This document shows positions 62,941-64,000 of a stretch of 64,000 bases of DNA, in pieces. The stretch is from positions 186,001 to 250,000 of the forward strand of contig NZ_ATUG01000003.1 in NCBI RefSeq assembly GCF_000420085.1, in the 5' to 3' direction. Every line of letters begins with the position of its first letter. The first letter of the stretch is position 1. The stretch comes from Desulfospira joergensenii DSM 10085. GTDB taxonomy: Bacteria > Desulfobacterota > Desulfobacteria > Desulfobacterales > Desulfobacteraceae. The notes below the pieces were generated by a model, which ran no database searches, was not told the origin of the DNA, and was given only the letters and a program-made list of their open reading frames with translations. A program made the position numbers and the translations under genes.

Positions 62941-63628
62941 CACCGGTTTAAAAACCCTTATGACAATGGATGCCGTTTCAAAGGGGTTTAACGGCAAGGG
63001 AACAACCATCCACGTTCTCAAAGATGCCGACTTCAGGATAGATAGGGGAGAGACCATTGCCGTGGTGGGCGCTTCGGGAATCGGAAAATCGACCCTCTTG
63101 AATATCATCGGCACTCTGGACCGGCCGGATTCAGGCAGTGTGGCATTCCAGGGACAGGATCTTTTTTCCCTGGGGGACCCGGCCCTTGCCCAATTCAGGA
63201 ACACCAGAATCGGATTTGTGTTCCAGTTTCATTACCTGCTCCAGGGATTCACAGCTCTTGAGAATGTCATGATACCCGGATTGATCGGACGCAAATCCAA
63301 AAAAAGTATTGAAAAACAGGCCTTAAGTATGCTTGAAAGAGTAGGGCTTGGTTCAAGGCTCTTTCACCGGGTGGAAGATCTGTCCGGAGGAGAACAGCAA
63401 AGGGTTGCCATTGCCAGGGCCCTGGTCATGAAGCCCGATCTTCTTCTGGCGGATGAGCCCACCGGCAACCTGGATCAACAAAACGGCCGGGCCGTCCACG
63501 GACTCCTGGACGAACTGAACAAGGAACTCGGTATGACCATGATCGTGGTCACCCACAATATGAAGCTTGCACGGATGATGGACAGGTGTGTCACCATTGA
63601 AGATGCCAGAATTATACCCGCAGAATAA
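62933..63628 (+). CDS. lolD: Lipoprotein-releasing ABC ATPase LolD
   Basis: A 231-residue ABC ATPase of the MacB/LolD group. Walker [10 protein letters not shown], a Q-loop in [12 protein letters not shown], signature [15 protein letters not shown], Walker [13 protein letters not shown] and switch His in VVTHN are present. It overlaps the permease gene, so stoichiometric production is expected. Confidence 0.97.
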   Translation: MADTGLKTLMTMDAVSKGFNGKGTTIHVLKDADFRIDRGETIAVVGASGIGKSTLLNIIGTLDRPDSGSVAFQGQDLFSLGDPALAQFRNTRIGFVFQFHYLLQGFTALENVMIPGLIGRKSKKSIEKQALSMLERVGLGSRLFHRVEDLSGGEQQRVAIARALVMKPDLLLADEPTGNLDQQNGRAVHGLLDELNKELGMTMIVVTHNMKLARMMDRCVTIEDARIIPAE

Positions 63629-63632
63629 AGGA

Positions 63633-64000
63633 ATGACGGTAAACATTATGAACTTCAGACAATTTCTCAAGGCCTGGGGCCTGGCATGGTTTGTTTTCCT
63701 GTGCCTGACAAGTACACTTCATGCAGAACAGGAGCAGAGCGTGGCCATTTTCCCCTTTTCCCTTCAGGCCAGCCAGCCCAACGAAAAGATCAGGGAAAGC
63801 CTGGCCCTGATGCTCAAGGAGAAACTTGAAAAAGACGGGGTAAAAGTTGTCTTTGCCAGGGAGTATTCCAGTCCTGAAAAAATTGAGAAAATTGCAGAAT
63901 GGGATTATTTAAAATTCAGGCAGGAAGGCATCCGGCTGGGTGTGGACCGGATCATTACCGGCAACGTATTTATCTCAGGCCAGCGGATCAGTATTGACGC
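63633..64000 (+). CDS. Exported protein, probable BamA N-terminal part (3' end outside window)
   Basis: The frame is open to the window edge, giving 122 residues. A signal peptide (about 6-32, ending LHAEQ) is followed by VAIFPFSLQASQPNEKIRESLALMLKEKL, an FlgO/TolB-like alpha/beta domain. In related deltaproteobacteria this extra domain precedes the POTRA repeats of BamA, and lolCD-bamA is a common order. BamA is therefore a guess from context and the N-terminal domain. The start may be ATG at 63633 or at 63648. Confidence 0.65.
   Translation, partial: MTVNIMNFRQFLKAWGLAWFVFLCLTSTLHAEQEQSVAIFPFSLQASQPNEKIRESLALMLKEKLEKDGVKVVFAREYSSPEKIEKIAEWDYLKFRQEGIRLGVDRIITGNVFISGQRISID

Overview
The window reads as a chromosomal segment of an anaerobic, Gram-negative Desulfobacterota (sulfate-reducer-like, Desulfobacteraceae-type) bacterium. 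The main evidence is the siroheme-dependent heme pathway (ahbC, hemB, ahbD), the COG1900 homocysteine-forming protein, a pyrophosphate-type phosphofructokinase, an Lpt/Kds/Lol outer-membrane toolkit, sigma-54, and type IV pilus genes with a PilGHI-like ABC module. Coding density is high, most genes sit in tightly overlapping operons, and no phage, insertion sequence or CRISPR array was seen.

Layout. 1-3.0 kb (+): the 3' part of a diguanylate cyclase and a long PPi-type phosphofructokinase. 3.2-8.5 kb (-): a small Cys protein, a ClpX paralogue without zinc finger, ahbC, hemB and ahbD. 8.6-10.8 kb (-): gap, tpiA, secG, tRNA-Leu(GAG). 10.9-18.0 kb (-): kdsA, kdsC, lptC, lptA, lptB, rpoN, hpf, ptsN, rapZ and a mannose-type EIIA, which links LPS/Kdo synthesis and export to sigma-54 and nitrogen-PTS regulation. 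18.2-25.1 kb (+): an M23 peptidase, the homocysteine-forming protein, lepB, pyrB, pyrC and pilR. 25.1-28.8 kb (+): pilA with a sigma-54 promoter, an AT-rich pseudopilin-like gene, and an ABC ATPase/permease pair. 28.9-35.3 kb (-): a minor-pilin/tip operon (fimT, pilW, pilV, pilX, pilY1 and a small secreted protein). 35.5-41.6 kb (+): a DUF4124-like protein, a lipoprotein, coaBC, a degenerate uracil-DNA-glycosylase-like protein, xerC, hslV and hslU. 41.6-48.5 kb (+): argB, argD, argF, argH, an LptM-like lipoprotein, folK, transaldolase, pgsA, tRNA-Gly and tRNA-Cys. 48.7-51.6 kb: a YcgR-like PilZ protein (+), and a chemoreceptor plus a small Arg-rich ORF (-). 51.8-57.5 kb: argJ and rluB (+) converge on trpS and a DHH-CBS-tRNA nucleotidyltransferase (-). 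57.6-64.0 kb (+): pilC, pilS, lysS, lolC/E, lolD and the start of a BamA-like gene that leaves the window.

The clearest connected theme is type IV pili. RpoN, the regulator PilR, the sensor PilS (about 34 kb from PilR), a near-consensus -24/-12 promoter before pilA with an upstream palindrome, the platform protein PilC and a full minor-pilin/PilY1 set are all here. PilB, PilT, PilD and PilMNOPQ are not. PilY1 carries an N-terminal CBM6-like domain. A GGDEF cyclase, a PilZ protein and a chemoreceptor suggest c-di-GMP/chemotaxis control of surface behaviour.

The most novel-looking single gene is the ClpX-like AAA+ protein fused into the heme operon. It keeps the ATPase, pore-loop and IGF (ClpP-docking) motifs, lacks the zinc-binding domain, and carries a C-terminal extension of roughly 180 residues. 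Two protein-tRNA arrangements (secG-tRNA-Leu and pgsA-tRNA-Gly-tRNA-Cys) match the E. coli order and appear to be very old synteny. All family assignments are from reading the sequence; no database search was run.
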